NCBI GenBank assembly: GCA_030626465.1
Contig: DAOUOU010000073.1
Span: 1 to 12,116, forward strand
Direction: 5' to 3'
Length of the DNA stretch: 12,116 bases
DNA from: Bacteroidales bacterium
Lineage (GTDB): Bacteria; Bacteroidota; Bacteroidia; Bacteroidales; UBA10428
This document shows, one piece after another, positions 5,299 through 12,116 of this stretch. Position 1 is the stretch's first letter, and each line of letters starts with the position of its first letter. The position numbers and the translations under genes were made by a program. The notes below the pieces were generated by a model. It was not told where the DNA came from. It ran no database searches and saw only the letters and a program-made list of their open reading frames with translations.

Positions 5299-5841
5299 AT
5301 GAAAACCGGAATCTACACAACGGCAATTTTAATCTGTGCATTCTTATTATCCACAAAGTCGTTAACAGCACAGCAGACACAGCAAATTTCTACAACAGAC
5401 AGATTCATTGCGTATAGTCTTTATAATTTTTCAAAACTTATTGACTGGCCGACAAGCGCATCAGCCAAAACCTTTCAGATCGCAGTTGTCGGTGATAAAA
5501 GAGTATATGCTGAATTAATAGACCTGGCAAATAACAAGAAAATCGGTAATGCAACTTACAAAATAGTGTATTGTAAAAATATCGATGAAATTTCAGGATA
5601 TAACCAGATCGTATACCTGTCAAATATGCACAGTGGAAAAGTAGGTGAACTCGTGAGAAAAAGTGAAAGCGGAGTACTTTTTGTAACAGAGAGAGAGGGC
5701 ATGACCAAGCACGGATCAACCATATGTTTTGTGGTAAATGATAAAGGTATGCTGGGTTTCGAAATAGCCAGAGACAATGCAGTAAAAAGCAAGCTTTCTA
5801 TTCGTTCACAACTGGAGAGAATGGCATCCAGTGTTATTTAA
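5299..5841 (+). CDS. Exported YfiR-like (DUF4154) protein
   Basis: This 180-residue protein belongs by pattern to the YfiR/DUF4154 family. In Pseudomonas aeruginosa YfiR is a periplasmic repressor of the diguanylate cyclase YfiN. Residues 1-24 form a signal peptide (hydrophobic TAILICAFLLST, likely cleavage after LTA before QQTQQ). The mature part starts with the family motif AYSLYNFSKLIDWPT (38-52), then FQIAVVGD (59-66), a central NQIVYLSN strand (102-109), GVLFVTE (125-131) and the C-terminal GFEIARDNAVKSKLSIRSQLERMA (153-176). Only two mature cysteines (92 and 143) remain. The leader is A-rich without a Shine-Dalgarno. It is a single-gene unit ended by the hairpin at 5888-5920. No YfiN-like cyclase, OmpA-like YfiB or TonB-dependent receptor is adjacent, so its partner is unknown. 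Confidence 0.85.
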   Translation: MKTGIYTTAILICAFLLSTKSLTAQQTQQISTTDRFIAYSLYNFSKLIDWPTSASAKTFQIAVVGDKRVYAELIDLANNKKIGNATYKIVYCKNIDEISGYNQIVYLSNMHSGKVGELVRKSESGVLFVTEREGMTKHGSTICFVVNDKGMLGFEIARDNAVKSKLSIRSQLERMASSVI

Positions 5842-5887
5842 GACATATAAGCTGAACCTTAAATAAGGATTTTCTATTGATTAGAAG

Positions 5888-5920
5888 AAAGGGTAGTCTC
5901 AAAACGACACCCTTTTTTTT
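5888..5920 (+). terminator. Terminator of the YfiR-like gene
   Basis: AAAGGGT (5888-5894) pairs with ACCCTTT (5909-5915), and inside GTC pairs with GAC after a single bulged A. The 3' arm merges into a run of eight T (5913-5920). This is a convincing factor-independent terminator 46 bases after the stop codon. On the minus strand the same hairpin is followed by TTTCTTCT, so it may also help end the converging sucD transcript. Confidence 0.85.
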
Positions 5921-5941
5921 ATTTGTTGTTAAAAGCTGTTT

Positions 5942-6814
5942 TTATTGTTTCAGAACATTTGCCATAGTACTCCCGATCTCTGCAGGCGACTCCACAACAA
6001 TGATTCCACATTCTCTCATTGTTTTCATTTTTGCGGCTGCTGTATCTTCTTCGCCTCCAATTATTGCTCCTGCATGCCCCATTCTTCGACCTTTAGGTGC
6101 AGTTTGTCCTGCAATAAAACCAACAACAGGTTTCGTCCCCTTTTCCCTGATCCAATAGGCAGCTTCCGATTCCATACTGCCTCCTATCTCTCCTATCAGA
6201 ATAATTCCGGTTGTTTCAGGATCATCTATAAAAAGTTTAATAGCATCGAGAGTTGAGGTTCCGATAACAGGATCACCACCAATTCCAATGCATGTCGACT
6301 GACCCAGTCCTGATTTTGTTATTTGATCCACAGCTTCATAAGTAAGTGTTCCCGATCGGGAAACAATGCCAACAGTTCCTTTATTATGTATAAATCCGGG
6401 CATAATACCCACTTTGGTTTCCCCTGGTGTAATAATACCCGGACAGTTCGGACCAATCAGCCGACTATTCTTACAATTAAGATAATTCTTTACACTGATC
6501 ATATCATTCACCGGAATTCCTTCCGTAATACAAACAATAACTTCTATGTCAGAATCAGCAGCTTCTATAATGGCATCAGCAGCAAAGGCCGGAGGAACAA
6601 AAATAACTGACACATTCGCCCCTGTTTTATTAACAGCGTCCATTACCGTATTAAAGACGGGGATGTCCAGATGTTCCTGACCGCCTTTCCCGGGAGTAAC
6701 ACCTGCAACAACATTTGTCCCATAATCAATCATTTGCCCGGCATGGAAACTCCCTTCTGTTCCGGTAATTCCCTGTACTAAGATTTTTGAATTTCTATTA
6801 ACCAATACACTCAT
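5942..6814 (-). CDS. sucD: Succinate-CoA ligase, alpha subunit
   Basis: SucD is the CoA-binding, phosphohistidine-carrying subunit of succinyl-CoA synthetase, which couples succinyl-CoA hydrolysis to nucleotide triphosphate synthesis in the TCA cycle. From the ATG at 6814 the product is 290 residues, against 289 in E. coli. The CoA-binding Rossmann domain starts at VNRNSKILVQGITGTEGSFH (5-24). GPNCPGIITPGE (121-132) and SRSGTLTYEAV (152-162) are family blocks, and His247 in GRRMGHAGAI is the phosphorylated histidine. A longer reading from a TTG at 6829 adds five residues not seen in the family and is not preferred. No sucC (beta subunit) lies next to it. A well-formed promoter sits at 6844-6873. 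It converges on the YfiR-like gene and follows the kinase gene in the same direction. Confidence 0.96.
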   Translation of the reverse strand: MSVLVNRNSKILVQGITGTEGSFHAGQMIDYGTNVVAGVTPGKGGQEHLDIPVFNTVMDAVNKTGANVSVIFVPPAFAADAIIEAADSDIEVIVCITEGIPVNDMISVKNYLNCKNSRLIGPNCPGIITPGETKVGIMPGFIHNKGTVGIVSRSGTLTYEAVDQITKSGLGQSTCIGIGGDPVIGTSTLDAIKLFIDDPETTGIILIGEIGGSMESEAAYWIREKGTKPVVGFIAGQTAPKGRRMGHAGAIIGGEEDTAAAKMKTMRECGIIVVESPAEIGSTMANVLKQ

Positions 6815-6843
6815 TTCACTTAATCTCAAATGTCAACAAGTGC

Positions 6844-6873
6844 CAAAAATATATTTTTCAAATTTCATTTCAA
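6844..6873 (-). promoter_or_regulatory. Promoter for sucD (Bacteroidota type)
   Basis: On the minus strand TTG (6873-6871) is followed after 19 bases by TATTTTTG (6851-6844), matching the TTG-N(17-23)-TAnnTTTG consensus in both elements and spacing. The leader to the ATG at 6814 would be about 25 bases, which also argues against the TTG start at 6829. It makes sucD a separate unit from the kinase gene upstream. Confidence 0.6.
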
Positions 6874-6963
6874 AAAAAAATAGGATTCAGTTCAGGATAA
6901 GTTTTTATTCGTCCCGATAATTAAGCTTCCTGCAAAAGCCCACCAAGTGTACCAATTACTACA

Positions 6964-9900
6964 CTAGTTATCAAGGTATTTGTTCAGCAGTACAAAAAGA
7001 TCTTTGGCACTGATAGGTTTAGAAATAAAATCGCTGAAACCTGCAGCCCTGATTTTTCTGATTTCGTCAGAAAAAGCATAAGCCGTTTGTGCAATGACGG
7101 GTACCTGAATATTATTCTTCTTTAATTCTTTCAATGATTCAATACCGTTCATAACCGGCATCTTAATATCCATTAAAACCAGGTTGATATCAGGATTTTC
7201 AAGATACAAGTCAACTGCCTTCCTGCCATTCAGCGCATGTAAAATATTCGCTTTTGTCTTCTGCAATAATCTCATCAGGTAAGAGTAATTGGCATAATCA
7301 TCTTCAACAATAAGAATGGTATTGTTTTTAAGATCAGGAATTGAATATGTATCAGTTTTGTCAGCACTTGCAATTTCTGCCTGCGTGAAATAATCCAGAG
7401 GAACAGTGAACTTAAAGATTGATCCGGATTCAGGTGATGATTCGACCCATATCTCTCCTCCTAATAATTCCACTAAATGCCGGGAAATTGTAAGACCCAG
7501 TCCGGCTCCCCTGTATAAATAATCCCTGTCGTCTTCAACTTTACGAAAACGTTGAAATATGATCTCCTGGTCTTCTTTTCGTATACCTATACCAGTATCC
7601 TTAACAAAAAATTCAAGCATTTCTTTGTTCCTCAACATCTTGCATCCTACTTCAATATATCCCTCATCAGTAAATTTGATGGCATTATTTATCAAATTAG
7701 ATAAAACCTGTTTCAAACGAATTCCATCAGTTTTAATAACGATGGATCTGGTACTTTTATCAATTTTGATTCTGAAATCGAACTGTTTATCTGTACCAGG
7801 TTGTTGCCTTTTTATCTCCATCTTGTATATCTTCTCAAGTTCATTTAAAATGCTATTAATGTATACATCATTTATGTTTATATCCAGGTGTTTCGCTTCA
7901 ATCTTTGAAAAATCAATAATATCATTAATTAAATTCAACAAAGTGTTACTGCTACTGTTAATTATTGTTTTAAAATTCAGGCGATCCTCGGCTGTAATAT
8001 CAGAATCAAAGAACAATCCGGTAAATCCTATAATAGAGTTCAATGGTGTTCGTATCTCATGCGATAAATTGGCGAGGAATGAGGTTTTGAGCTCGTCAGA
8101 TTCCTCCGCTTTCTCTTTCGCAATGATCAATTCTTTTGTTCTTTCATCAACAAGATCTTCCAGTTTATTCCTATACTTGGTCAGTTCTTCGTATGCTTTT
8201 TCTACTTTGCTTTTTTGCTCTTCCATAAGTTCATTCTGTACACTTATTTCCTCCGTTTTATTATGTATCTCTTTGTTCTGAGCAAGTATTTCTTCATTCT
8301 GAACGAGTATTCTGTTATGCTTTTCAATCAATTCGGAGTTCAATTTGGAAAGCTCACTTGTCCTTTCTTCAACACGTTTTTCCAATAATACATTCTGGTT
8401 CTTCAGAATATTAATTCGAAATAAATAGTAAAAAAAAGCGATAGATATAATACCGAGAGCTACAAGAACCCTAAACCACCATGTTTTCCAGAATGGTGGC
8501 GATATAACCAATGCTATTGAGGCACCTGTTTCATTCCAGTATCCATCGTTATTGGATGCTTTCACCTGAAATGTGTATGTGCCCGGATCCAAATTTGTAT
8601 AGGTAGCCTCCCGCTTGCTTCCAACCTCAATCCAGCCGGGATCAAAGCCTTCCATTTTATAATCATACTGATTGTTTTCGTTTGAAATGTAGTTTATGGC
8701 AATAAATTCAAAGGAAAAAAAGTTTTGATCATACTTTAAACGTATTTCTGATGTCTGGCTTATGTTTTGCGTAAGCAGATTATTGTATTCACCAATTTTT
8801 ACAGGCTTATTGAAGAGTTTGAAATTGGTGATATATACATCTGGGATCCTTTTATTCTCCTCGATTTCATCAGGATTAAACATTACAACTCCCTTTTCAC
8901 ATCCAAATATCAACTGTCCCTCACTTGTTTTGTACGCGGATCGTTCCCAGAAAAATATATCCTGAAGATTATCAGACTGATTATAGCTTCTGAAATTTGC
9001 GGTAACAGTTCCCAGAACAGTATCCCGTATGTATCTCATACGTGAAAGACCATATCCGGTACTAATCCATAATTCTCCGGGTTGATGCTCCAGAATGCTT
9101 TTTATCTGGTTGCTTGGCAATCCGTCTTTCTCATAAAAATGAATAAAACGATTGTTTTTCCTGTCAAAAAGATTTAGTCCAAAAGAGGTTCCTACCCATA
9201 GATTTCTTTTAGAATCTTCAAACAGCAGGGATATATAATTGTTGCACAAACTTGTTGAGTCATCCTGACTGTAGTAATAATTTTTAAAAGTCTCCGTTTC
9301 GGGATCAAATCGTGATAGTCCCGATGGTGTAGCTATCCATAAGATATCTTCATGATCCTGCAGGATCTGAAAGGACCAGTCATCTGCTATTGTTGAACCA
9401 AGATTGCTGTAATCGCGCCTGAAATGTTCATATTCTTTGGTATCCGGGTTAAATTTACTCATTCCCTTACCATGCGAAATCAGCCACAGGTTGCCTTGCT
9501 TATCCTCAACAATCGATCTTATATCCAGGCCCTCACTCTGCTTACCTTTTTCAGGAGAAAAGGGATATGAAATAAACCTTCCGGAGACAGGATTGTATTT
9601 TTGCAAATAACCCAGATAGGTTCCTACCCAGATGTTTTTTCTGCTGTCCTCAAAGATTGTGTAGACAGAACCATAACCCAGTGATTCAGGATCATCAGGA
9701 TCGGGAAGGAAGAGTTTACGCTTGCCGGTGACCGGATTGATAGAATTTATGCCAAAATCAAAAGATCCAAACCATAGATTGCCTTTACTGTCTTCTTGAA
9801 TTGCATGTATGTTTACAATATCAAGCGTTATTCCCTTACTATATGTGTTATAATTCTTAAATGCTTTACCTACTACTGCCAGATTGATACCACCCTGGTA

Positions 9901-10953
9901 GGTACCTATCCACAAATTTCCCTGCATGTCTTCATAAACCTGTGTAATCCCCAGGCTATTCACTCCATAAGGATTGTTCTTATCGTATCTGTATGCAGTA
10001 TATGTATTCGTTGATTTGTTGTAAACATACAAACCGTCAGTTGTGGAAATATATATGAGTCCTTTGCTATCCTTGAAAATATCATAGATATAGTAGGTCT
10101 TCTCAAAATCGTATTCAAGAGCCTCAACCTGCATCGTATTCTTTAATACATAAAATATTCTGCCTTTAATAGTGCCAATCCATATGGTATCACCTTCCTC
10201 ATACAGAGTATTCACATCGCTTATGGGATATGTAACAGTATTCTCAACGAAGGAATCATAATGTACTATTCTTTGTGAATCTTTGTTATAAAAGTACACG
10301 CCATCTGTTCCTCCCATCCATAAATGATTCTCACTATCTATGATGAAGTCTTTAATGCTCCTGAAATCATGATTATCCCTTTTGAACTTATCCGATTCTC
10401 TGTCATAAAAAAACAAAGATCCAAGTTCAGCAACAACATACATTTTATTTTCTGCGTCCTCTTCAATTCCCGTGATCCTGTTTGCAGCGTTTATGCTGAT
10501 ACGGGCCGTATCAAGAACATAGGTTTTAAAATTTTCCATGTCCGGATTGTATAGACACAACCCATTTTGAGTACCCACCCAAATGTTATCAAGATGATCC
10601 ATATAGATGTCATAGACCATATTATCGATCAGACTTGCAGAATCATTAAGGATTTTCTTAAAGATTCTGTTGTTAAAACCATCATACCTGTTTAATCCCT
10701 CCATTGTTCCGATCCACATATATCCAAGCTTGTCCTGAGTAATGCAGGTGATGATATTATTTGATAAACCGTTATCGGTATTGATATAACTGAATCTTAA
10801 CTCGCTTTCGTTTCCGAAGCCGGATGAAATAAGGAAGATGCAAAAGATTACTATGAAGGATCTTTTAATTTGTGAACCCTGATTATAGTGTTCTATAGAC
10901 TTTTTAGGATAAACTTTAAATACGGCTGATAAAAAAGACACAATTCCTTTCAT
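6964..10953 (-). CDS. Hybrid sensor histidine kinase/response regulator with two-component propeller (no DNA-binding domain)
   Basis: This 1329-residue hybrid kinase senses outside the cytoplasm and phosphorylates its own receiver. A hydrophobic segment at 32-46 after a 30-residue basic extension acts as signal sequence or anchor. Residues about 71-697 hold 14 propeller repeats of the form 'ED..GNLWIGT..GL', enough for two seven-bladed propellers. A Y_Y_Y domain follows at about 750-818, then a membrane helix (827-846) and a coiled coil (about 850-955). HisKA has SHEIRTP with phospho-acceptor His965. The HATPase domain shows NLINNAIKFT (Asn1090), DTGIGI (1119-1124) and GAGLGLTIS (1149-1157). 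The receiver (1212-1329) has the acidic pocket E1217/D1218, phospho-acceptor Asp1262, Thr1290 and Lys1312. Unlike the HTCS glycan regulators of Bacteroides it ends after the receiver, with no AraC-type helix-turn-helix, so output needs a separate partner. No PUL genes or regulators adjoin it; the ligand is unknown. Confidence 0.94.
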   Translation of the reverse strand: MKGIVSFLSAVFKVYPKKSIEHYNQGSQIKRSFIVIFCIFLISSGFGNESELRFSYINTDNGLSNNIITCITQDKLGYMWIGTMEGLNRYDGFNNRIFKKILNDSASLIDNMVYDIYMDHLDNIWVGTQNGLCLYNPDMENFKTYVLDTARISINAANRITGIEEDAENKMYVVAELGSLFFYDRESDKFKRDNHDFRSIKDFIIDSENHLWMGGTDGVYFYNKDSQRIVHYDSFVENTVTYPISDVNTLYEEGDTIWIGTIKGRIFYVLKNTMQVEALEYDFEKTYYIYDIFKDSKGLIYISTTDGLYVYNKSTNTYTAYRYDKNNPYGVNSLGITQVYEDMQGNLWIGTYQGGINLAVVGKAFKNYNTYSKGITLDIVNIHAIQEDSKGNLWFGSFDFGINSINPVTGKRKLFLPDPDDPESLGYGSVYTIFEDSRKNIWVGTYLGYLQKYNPVSGRFISYPFSPEKGKQSEGLDIRSIVEDKQGNLWLISHGKGMSKFNPDTKEYEHFRRDYSNLGSTIADDWSFQILQDHEDILWIATPSGLSRFDPETETFKNYYYSQDDSTSLCNNYISLLFEDSKRNLWVGTSFGLNLFDRKNNRFIHFYEKDGLPSNQIKSILEHQPGELWISTGYGLSRMRYIRDTVLGTVTANFRSYNQSDNLQDIFFWERSAYKTSEGQLIFGCEKGVVMFNPDEIEENKRIPDVYITNFKLFNKPVKIGEYNNLLTQNISQTSEIRLKYDQNFFSFEFIAINYISNENNQYDYKMEGFDPGWIEVGSKREATYTNLDPGTYTFQVKASNNDGYWNETGASIALVISPPFWKTWWFRVLVALGIISIAFFYYLFRINILKNQNVLLEKRVEERTSELSKLNSELIEKHNRILVQNEEILAQNKEIHNKTEEISVQNELMEEQKSKVEKAYEELTKYRNKLEDLVDERTKELIIAKEKAEESDELKTSFLANLSHEIRTPLNSIIGFTGLFFDSDITAEDRLNFKTIINSSSNTLLNLINDIIDFSKIEAKHLDININDVYINSILNELEKIYKMEIKRQQPGTDKQFDFRIKIDKSTRSIVIKTDGIRLKQVLSNLINNAIKFTDEGYIEVGCKMLRNKEMLEFFVKDTGIGIRKEDQEIIFQRFRKVEDDRDYLYRGAGLGLTISRHLVELLGGEIWVESSPESGSIFKFTVPLDYFTQAEIASADKTDTYSIPDLKNNTILIVEDDYANYSYLMRLLQKTKANILHALNGRKAVDLYLENPDINLVLMDIKMPVMNGIESLKELKKNNIQVPVIAQTAYAFSDEIRKIRAAGFSDFISKPISAKDLFVLLNKYLDN

Positions 10954-11025
10954 GTTGAAATATCAAAATTGCAACAAATGATTAATAATATTATCCTGGT
11001 TGGTTTTAGTTAGGCGGTATGTATT

Positions 11026-11033
11026 CAAATTTA
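11026..11033 (-). promoter_or_regulatory. Candidate -7 promoter element for the hybrid kinase
   Basis: The minus strand reads TAAATTTG, a perfect TAnnTTTG match, with a leader of about 70 bases to the kinase start. TTG triplets occur 12 and 24 bases upstream, neither at the ideal spacing. No Shine-Dalgarno precedes the ATG at 10953. In the 300-base divergent gap (10954-11253) I see only this element and the mnmE promoter; a 61-codon minus-strand frame there is not convincing. Confidence 0.4.
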
Positions 11034-11149
11034 ATCCTTAATATACAAAAGCCTTTTCAAAATAAAAAGGGAAAAAGACATAGAATTGTAACATTTTTAA
11101 GGTCTCATCATATAAAATCATAATCATCCTGTATATTTCAGGCTTATCA

Positions 11150-11178
11150 TTGATATATTCCAACAATACATAACTTTG
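11150..11178 (+). promoter_or_regulatory. Promoter for mnmE (Bacteroidota type)
   Basis: TTG at 11150-11152 is followed after 18 bases by TAACTTTG at 11171-11178, matching both elements and the spacing of the Bacteroidota consensus. Transcription would begin near 11184, leaving a leader of about 70 bases before the mnmE ATG. It points away from the kinase promoter candidate at 11026-11033. Confidence 0.6.
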
Positions 11179-11253
11179 CAGAAATTCTGAAAGTATGAAT
11201 ATCTTTTTCTCCCGAAAATACAAACCTGATTACTTATCCAAAGCAGGAACAGA

Positions 11254-12116
11254 ATGATTTCCGAAGATACGATATGTGCACTTTCCACACCCTCGGGAAC
11301 AGGAGCTATTGCAGTAGTTCGACTTAGCGGCGATGATGCTATACCCGTATGCGATAAAGTCTTTGAATTCCCTGAGAAAAAGAAGAGACTAACAGATCAG
11401 GAGGCAAATACACTACATTTTGGACGTATTCGCAATAAAAATGGTTATATCGATGAAGTTGTGGTGGGCATTTTTAAGTCTCCCCGCTCCTATACCGGCG
11501 AAGATGTAGTTGAAATATCATGTCACGGATCTGTTTATATACAGCAAAAAATTCTTGAGACCCTGATTGATCATGGTGCACGATTGGCCAGACCGGGAGA
11601 ATTTACTCAAAGAGCTTTTCTGAATGGTAAAATAGATCTTTCACAGGCAGAAGGAGTAGCTGATCTGATAGCATCAGAATCTGAGGCCGCTCATCGTTTG
11701 GCGTTTAAGCAAATGCGGGGAGGATTTTCAAATGAGATCAGCAAGTTGCGAAGTGAATTGCTTCAATTTATCAGCCTGATTGAACTGGAACTGGATTTCA
11801 GTGAGGAAGATGTGGAGTTTGCCAACAGAAAGCAGCTTTCGCACCTGATAAATCGTATTGAAAACATCATCGTCTCCCTGATTGATTCCTTCGAATATGG
11901 CAATGTTATAAAAAATGGAGTCCCCGTCGCAATTATCGGACCACCAAATGCGGGAAAATCTACCTTACTCAACAGATTCTTAAAAGAAGATAAAGCTATT
12001 GTTTCGGAAATTGCCGGCACCACCAGGGATTTTATTGAAGATACTATTGTACTGGAAGGCAAACAATTCAGATTTATTGATACAGCCGGCTTACGTCACG
12101 CTACCGATCAGATTGA
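11254..12116 (+). CDS. mnmE: tRNA modification GTPase MnmE (TrmE), N-terminal part (runs off right edge)
   Basis: MnmE works with MnmG to install the carboxymethylaminomethyl group on wobble U34 of certain tRNAs, using GTP, a folate donor and FAD. There are 287 codons in the window, roughly the first 60 percent of the protein. The start MISEDTICALSTPSGTGAIA fits family N-termini, and AGGA lies six bases before the ATG. The N-terminal folate-binding domain (1 to about 120) includes SPRSYTGEDVVEISCHGS (76-93) and RPGEFTQRAFLNGKIDL (113-129). The helical domain follows, with QAEGVADLIAS. The inserted G domain begins near 220 with P-loop GPPNAGKST (229-237), AGTTRD (254-259) and DTAG (276-279). 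The C-terminal CxGK motif lies beyond the window. A good promoter stands at 11150-11178, divergent from the kinase gene. Confidence 0.97.
   Translation, partial: MISEDTICALSTPSGTGAIAVVRLSGDDAIPVCDKVFEFPEKKKRLTDQEANTLHFGRIRNKNGYIDEVVVGIFKSPRSYTGEDVVEISCHGSVYIQQKILETLIDHGARLARPGEFTQRAFLNGKIDLSQAEGVADLIASESEAAHRLAFKQMRGGFSNEISKLRSELLQFISLIELELDFSEEDVEFANRKQLSHLINRIENIIVSLIDSFEYGNVIKNGVPVAIIGPPNAGKSTLLNRFLKEDKAIVSEIAGTTRDFIEDTIVLEGKQFRFIDTAGLRHATDQI

Noticed and set aside
6815..6829. Upstream TTG start for sucD
   Set aside because: It adds five residues absent from the family, while the ATG at 6814 gives the normal 290-residue length and a sensible leader from the promoter at 6844-6873.
6946..6965. 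Terminator for the kinase gene
   Set aside because: A 6-bp stem (AGTGTA/TACACT) overlaps the kinase stop codon but has no T tract on the minus strand, so support is too weak.
7559..8281. 240-codon plus-strand frame
   Set aside because: It is antisense to the HisKA/HATPase and coiled-coil part of the kinase. Its leucine/serine-rich translation is what antisense of a lysine/glutamate-rich coil gives.
11038..11223. 61-codon minus-strand frame between the kinase and mnmE
   Set aside because: The translation is rich in Phe, Tyr and Ile as expected from A/T-rich DNA, has no recognisable motif, and covers the mnmE promoter on the opposite strand.
11763..12062. 99-codon minus-strand frame
   Set aside because: It is antisense to mnmE across the helical and G domains, which are unambiguous on the plus strand.

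Overview
This window looks like ordinary chromosomal DNA from a member of the Bacteroidota. The reasons are: the gene string cinA, rpmB (L28), rpmG (L33), a DUF4295 protein and ftsY, which I recognise as a Bacteroidota arrangement; DUF4295 itself, a family I know only from that phylum; a very large hybrid sensor kinase of the two-component-propeller type; A/T-rich start regions mostly lacking Shine-Dalgarno sequences; and repeated occurrence of the Bacteroidota promoter -7 motif TAnnTTTG upstream of genes. I cannot name a genus.

Layout. From 1 to 4956 everything is on the minus strand. Reading in the direction of transcription the genes are fabG, an intergenic repeat island, a Ste24-like M48 membrane protease, cinA, rpmB, rpmG, a DUF4295 gene and the 5' part of ftsY, which runs off the left edge. 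A divergent 342-base gap with hairpins then leads to a plus-strand gene for an exported YfiR-like protein. Next come sucD (minus) and a 3990-base hybrid histidine kinase gene (minus). A 300-base divergent gap leads to mnmE (plus), which is cut by the right edge.

Functions. The genes are mostly housekeeping: ribosome (L28, L33 and probably the DUF4295 protein), co-translational membrane targeting (FtsY), tRNA modification (MnmE), fatty acid synthesis (FabG), TCA cycle (SucD), pyridine nucleotide salvage (CinA) and membrane proteolysis (M48). The two signalling genes, the YfiR-like protein and the hybrid kinase, are the accessory part. The kinase has 14 propeller repeats, a Y_Y_Y domain, one main membrane helix, a long heptad coiled coil, HisKA, HATPase and a receiver, but no DNA-binding output domain.

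I see no mobile element, CRISPR array, RNA gene or clearly new multi-gene system. The least explained structure is the repeat island at about 3971-4188. It combines an 8-bp triple repeat, a distant inverted copy of it, a two-copy 27-bp-period repeat and an 8-unit heptamer array. A 14-bp inverted repeat brackets the candidate fabG promoter.
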